Shown in pieces: positions 61,014 through 64,000 of a stretch of DNA of 64,000 nucleotides (the stretch's first letter is position 1; every line of letters starts with the position of its first letter). The DNA comes from Panonychus citri (Eukaryota > Arthropoda > Arachnida > Trombidiformes > Tetranychidae). Position numbers and translations under genes: made by a program. The DNA is taken from assembly GCF_014898815.1 (NCBI RefSeq), contig NW_026515507.1, positions 186,001 to 250,000 of the forward strand, given 5' to 3'. Under the pieces are notes generated by a model, which searched no databases, was not told where the DNA came from, and saw nothing but the letters and a program-made list of their open reading frames with translations.

Positions 61014-61085
61014 CAATTTAAAACAATTACTACTTTGGTGATATCAATTGAAAGTTGTTACAAAAGTGGTAGTTGTTTTAAATTG
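61014..61085. repeat. Second adjacent inverted repeat (23-bp arms, 26-bp loop)
   Basis: 61014-61036 pairs with 61063-61085. 21 of 23 positions are complementary, and the other two would be G-U pairs in RNA. It abuts the first hairpin with no gap. Confidence 0.85.
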
Positions 61086-61119
61086 TTTTCTTTCTCTCTC
61101 ACACACAATAATCTTTCTC

Positions 61120-61700
61120 TCTCTGGTGCAGAAAGTTGAAGCTGCTGTTCTCATTAATCGAAGTTGTAGGTTCGAAACCCGGTTATGCATTAGTCGATGA
61201 TGACCCAATGAGAAAGAGAGGGCAGCACCCGTCAGCTGAAATGACTCCTGGGAGTGAGTCAGCCTCCCTAGGTGATGACACCTAGAAGGGGTGAGACGGG
61301 AGGATAATCGGCTCTGAAGGAGCTAGTGACATACCCGAGACATTTACTAACTTGTAAAAATGGGTGATTGAGTAACAACTAAGACAAAACAGTACAGTCA
61401 AAGACGACTAGTAAGGCCTGCCGCCAAACGCGCAAGACAGTGCGGCTCGGTACCACTAGCCAACGTAGAGTAGTGAGGCATCACACGGCTGTTCGCAGAG
61501 TGGTGGAATGTCCGGAAACATAGACCTAATCTCTCTCTATCTTATCCCTGTCCCTTTCGCTCTCCTTTCCTCTCTGTTTTTCTTTTTCTTTTTCTCCAAC
61601 TCTTTTCACCAAAAAAACTTTTCTTTAATGCCCGCCGCAACCCGGCGGAAAGCCAAACTTTTTGATTGCGCTTTGAGACGTTTCGATTTATTTGTTTGCA
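61120..61700 (+). mobile_element. GC-rich transposon-like segment (SINE or non-LTR element fragment?)
   Basis: The G+C content rises to about half, in contrast to flanks near 30%. GGTTCGAAACC at about 61171-61181 is an exact RNA polymerase III B-box match, and TGGTGCAGAAAG about 45 bases before it resembles an A box, as in tRNA-derived SINEs. Several short perfect stems follow, for example CTAGGTG/CACCTAG around 61268-61287. No RT frame is seen. The element class is uncertain. It could also be the 5' region of a LINE, and the direction is assumed from the boxes. Confidence 0.4.
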
Positions 61701-61877
61701 ACAAAAATAGCAAGTTCCAGCAAAAGGGATACAATTGTCTCTTTGTCTTTTCGATTTATATATTTATTATAAGCAAATAAAAACATCGAAACTTTTTTAC
61801 TTTTACACGTAGATCATCAACCTCGCCAAGAACGAATGTTGCTGGTAGCTCATAATTTTTTTTCTTACTATTTGCAG

Positions 61878-61969
61878 GAGATGGTGTTGATGATGATGGT
61901 GGTAGGGGTAAATTTTGTAGAAGTGGATGTGGTGGTAGTGGTCGAAATGGAGGCACAATACAGTTGTGA
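61878..61969 (+). CDS. Weak candidate for a further Beat-like exon
   Basis: A strong acceptor (long T-rich tract, then TTTGCAG) ends at 61877 and opens a phase-1 frame of about 30 residues, as the Beat-like exon at 50422 requires. The encoded peptide is Gly/Asp-rich, with two Cys, and ends GGTIQL before TGA. There is no membrane helix or GPI signal, and the segment is next to a transposon-like block, so it may be coincidence. Confidence 0.2.
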
Positions 61970-64000
61970 GTCCTGTGTTAAAGTTCCCATAGAGAAAAAG
62001 GTCTTTTTTTAGCTTGAAAATTGAACGCCATATTGGATTTTCTTAAAAGATTCATTTTTGGGTTAGGAAGTTAGCTGATTCATTTGAAATAAAAATTAAT
62101 TTTCTAGCATGATCGCTACCTAATCAGAACCGGTCATGTCCGAATGCTCTAATATTTGTAGTAAAAAAAGTTGAATGAAATTTTCATCTTCAGAATAAAT
62201 AAAGAATGAAAAGTCTACCAGTGTGAATCGAATTGATGAGAATTTTACATGTTTGAGATCATTAATTGTTGATAATTAGTAACAATTATTTTAAATGTTG
62301 ATAATAAGATGTGATATTTATGATAACTGATGATGAATTCTTAATAATTCCCAATGGAAATTAGCACTGTTATATGTTTATGGTCAGTCTACCAACTATT
62401 TCCATTGCAAAATCCTCGCCATCAAGATAATTATGATTAAGTATTGCAACAATTGCTTCTCATTCCCGATGATGTTATGATTAAGTCTTTTATATTGCTG
62501 CTGACATTTAGTGTGAACAATTTATTCAACAAGCTTTTTCAATCAAAATAACACCGGATTTCCGTTTCCTCTTCATCTGACCATCTAATCAATCAGAATA
62601 AAACTCACGAGATTACCAATAACTTGGTATGATATTTATGCCCCATCAAACGTAAACCTCAAGCTTTAATAAGTTATGGTAAGAGAAAGAGAGAAAAAGC
62701 TAGATTAAAGATTGACCATTGACCAGGGTACAAAAAGCATCGATAAAATAGTTCTATTGATTTCCAATACTTTAGCTTAAGTTTTTTATCAGATTCATTT
62801 CACGTTTTTAATATTTAGTAAGTTGATTGTTGAATCAATATAAACAATTGTATCAAATTGTAAATATTACGATTAATTGATAAAGATTTAATTTGGTTGA
62901 CCAACTGCTAATTGAAAAACATTTCAACAGTTCTTAATACTTTATTAAATCAAATCATTCAGCATTAAGTTCATTTATATTCCCAACACAAAGTTTTTGA
63001 AATGTATATTTGATAGTAATCAATACAGAATGAAAGAGTGAAATGTTTTGAAGATTTTATCAACTATTCCGACAATTAATTCAATTGATTAGCGTAAGGT
63101 TAACACTGATCAATTCATTCAAGTTTCTGGATAAGAATCTCAAATTTTGTGTTTATTTACTAATAATTTCGTAATCACTCAGTGAAAAGCTGAACTCTTG
63201 TGTTTTTTTATTTCTTTGAGGTTTCATAGAATTGAATTTCATGTTGAATAAAGTGAAATCATATCTGTCTTGATGGTTGGACTTTTATTCGGTCAAAATA
63301 AAGGTCAACGAGTTTTTTTCTTCTTCATTTTAAGATTAACCAACCATGAAAATGAGAGGACATTCATCAACCTGGAACTGGAAAAATGCTAAAGAGATGG
63401 AGGATTTTTTACTCGAAAATGAAAAGGGTCGAATAGTAATTTCCTTTTGTGAAAATTTCTATCAGTTAATTGTAGACAAATGGATATGAGGGAAATACAG
63501 CTAATGAGTGAGACTTTGAGAGCAAGAGGGTCAAAGAGATGGGTTGAGGAATAGCAGGAAGACATGATTATATTATTGGATAAGGTAAATTGAAGGTAAT
63601 GAGGCGATGGTCCATGAAATGACCAATTCATCATGAAACTGAGTGATGATGGAAATGATAATGATCGTTTTCCAGTTGAGATGCAGGTAAACTGTTGACT
63701 TGAATATTCCTATCATGATGGTAATGATAATGTAAACTCTATCAAGTAAATCATAGTCTCAACAACTTTCAATAGAATTTGTCTCTTCAACTGAATCTAT
63801 GATTCAGATTCACATGTAAGATACACTGCCAGTCAATATTTTTCGTTGTAACAATTATTTTTAATTGTGGTACTAATACCTGACCAAATTGAACCAAATT
63901 TTCACAATTCATTCTTAACTACGATAGCAATCATCTGGTAAAAATTTGTAAAATTTAGAATAGCTTAAGTTGGTTAAATTAGTGCCGATTGATTAAAAAA
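61970..64000. other. Right flank, no gene seen
   Basis: 2 kb of AT-rich DNA without convincing coding sequence on either strand. AATAAATAAA at about 62197-62206 could serve as a polyadenylation signal if the preceding candidate exon is real. Confidence 0.5.

Noticed and set aside
61125..61195. tRNA gene around the B-box-like sequence
   Set aside because: The flanking T-arm stem pairs poorly and no acceptor or anticodon arm can be drawn, so at best it is a tRNA-derived promoter.
61200..61350. Possible hammerhead or HDV-like ribozyme in the GC-rich block
   Set aside because: I could not find the conserved CTGATGA and GAAA core of a hammerhead, nor convincingly place an HDV double pseudoknot by eye.
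61508..61780. 90-codon frame after the GC-rich block
   Set aside because: It has a true ATG but a Phe-run leader from T-rich DNA and no recognisable domain. I could not link it to a retroelement protein.
1..64000. CRISPR arrays, bacterial operons or rRNA genes
   Set aside because: Spliced eukaryotic exons dominate, and the repeats are microsatellites, LTRs and hairpins. Nothing resembles spaced direct repeats or rRNA.

Overview
The window is AT-rich eukaryotic DNA (roughly 30% G+C) with long introns, GT-AG splice sites, many CAT/ATG-rich runs and (TC)n microsatellites. The two host genes belong to arthropod immunoglobulin-superfamily guidance families, so the source is an arthropod. A chelicerate such as a mite is my best guess, but the sequence alone does not prove it.

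Layout. (1) 1-11730: no gene seen, only low-complexity DNA. (2) 11731-23312: a complete Ty3/Gypsy-type LTR retrotransposon on the minus strand. It has two LTRs of about 1.1 kb, a perfect 4-bp TTAT target duplication and a tRNA-type primer site, then gag, zinc-knuckle/protease, reverse transcriptase, RNase H and integrase. Between integrase and the 3' LTR lie about 4 kb of extra same-strand ORFs. (3) 23961-46442, plus strand: a Sidestep (Side) family transmembrane protein in at least 13 coding exons: five Ig domains, one fibronectin type III domain, one membrane helix and a long cytoplasmic tail. The signal-peptide exon was not found, so the retrotransposon may sit in the first intron or just upstream. 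(4) 47728-50422, plus strand: the first two coding exons of a Beaten-path-like (Beat) protein: signal peptide, V-type Ig, second Ig. The rest of this gene lies in the last 13 kb or beyond the window. (5) 50423-64000: mostly intronic or intergenic low-complexity DNA, with an unusual block at 60930-61700 made of two adjacent near-perfect hairpins and a GC-rich, transposon-like segment.

How the parts relate. In insects, Side proteins on target tissue are recognised by Beat receptors on motor axons. Here a Side gene and a Beat-like gene lie head to tail, only 1.3 kb apart. The Side tail carries an ITIM-type tyrosine motif.

The most unusual feature is the retrotransposon's extra region. One frame has a RING-like cysteine cluster followed by a TRAF-type zinc finger. 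The next has a REXO1-like 3'-5' exonuclease fold whose catalytic residues appear to be lost. Four copies of a 16-bp palindromic motif lie in and around these ORFs. Several reading frames in the element are broken. The two LTRs differ mainly by small indels, so some breaks could be unpolished long-read errors rather than real decay.
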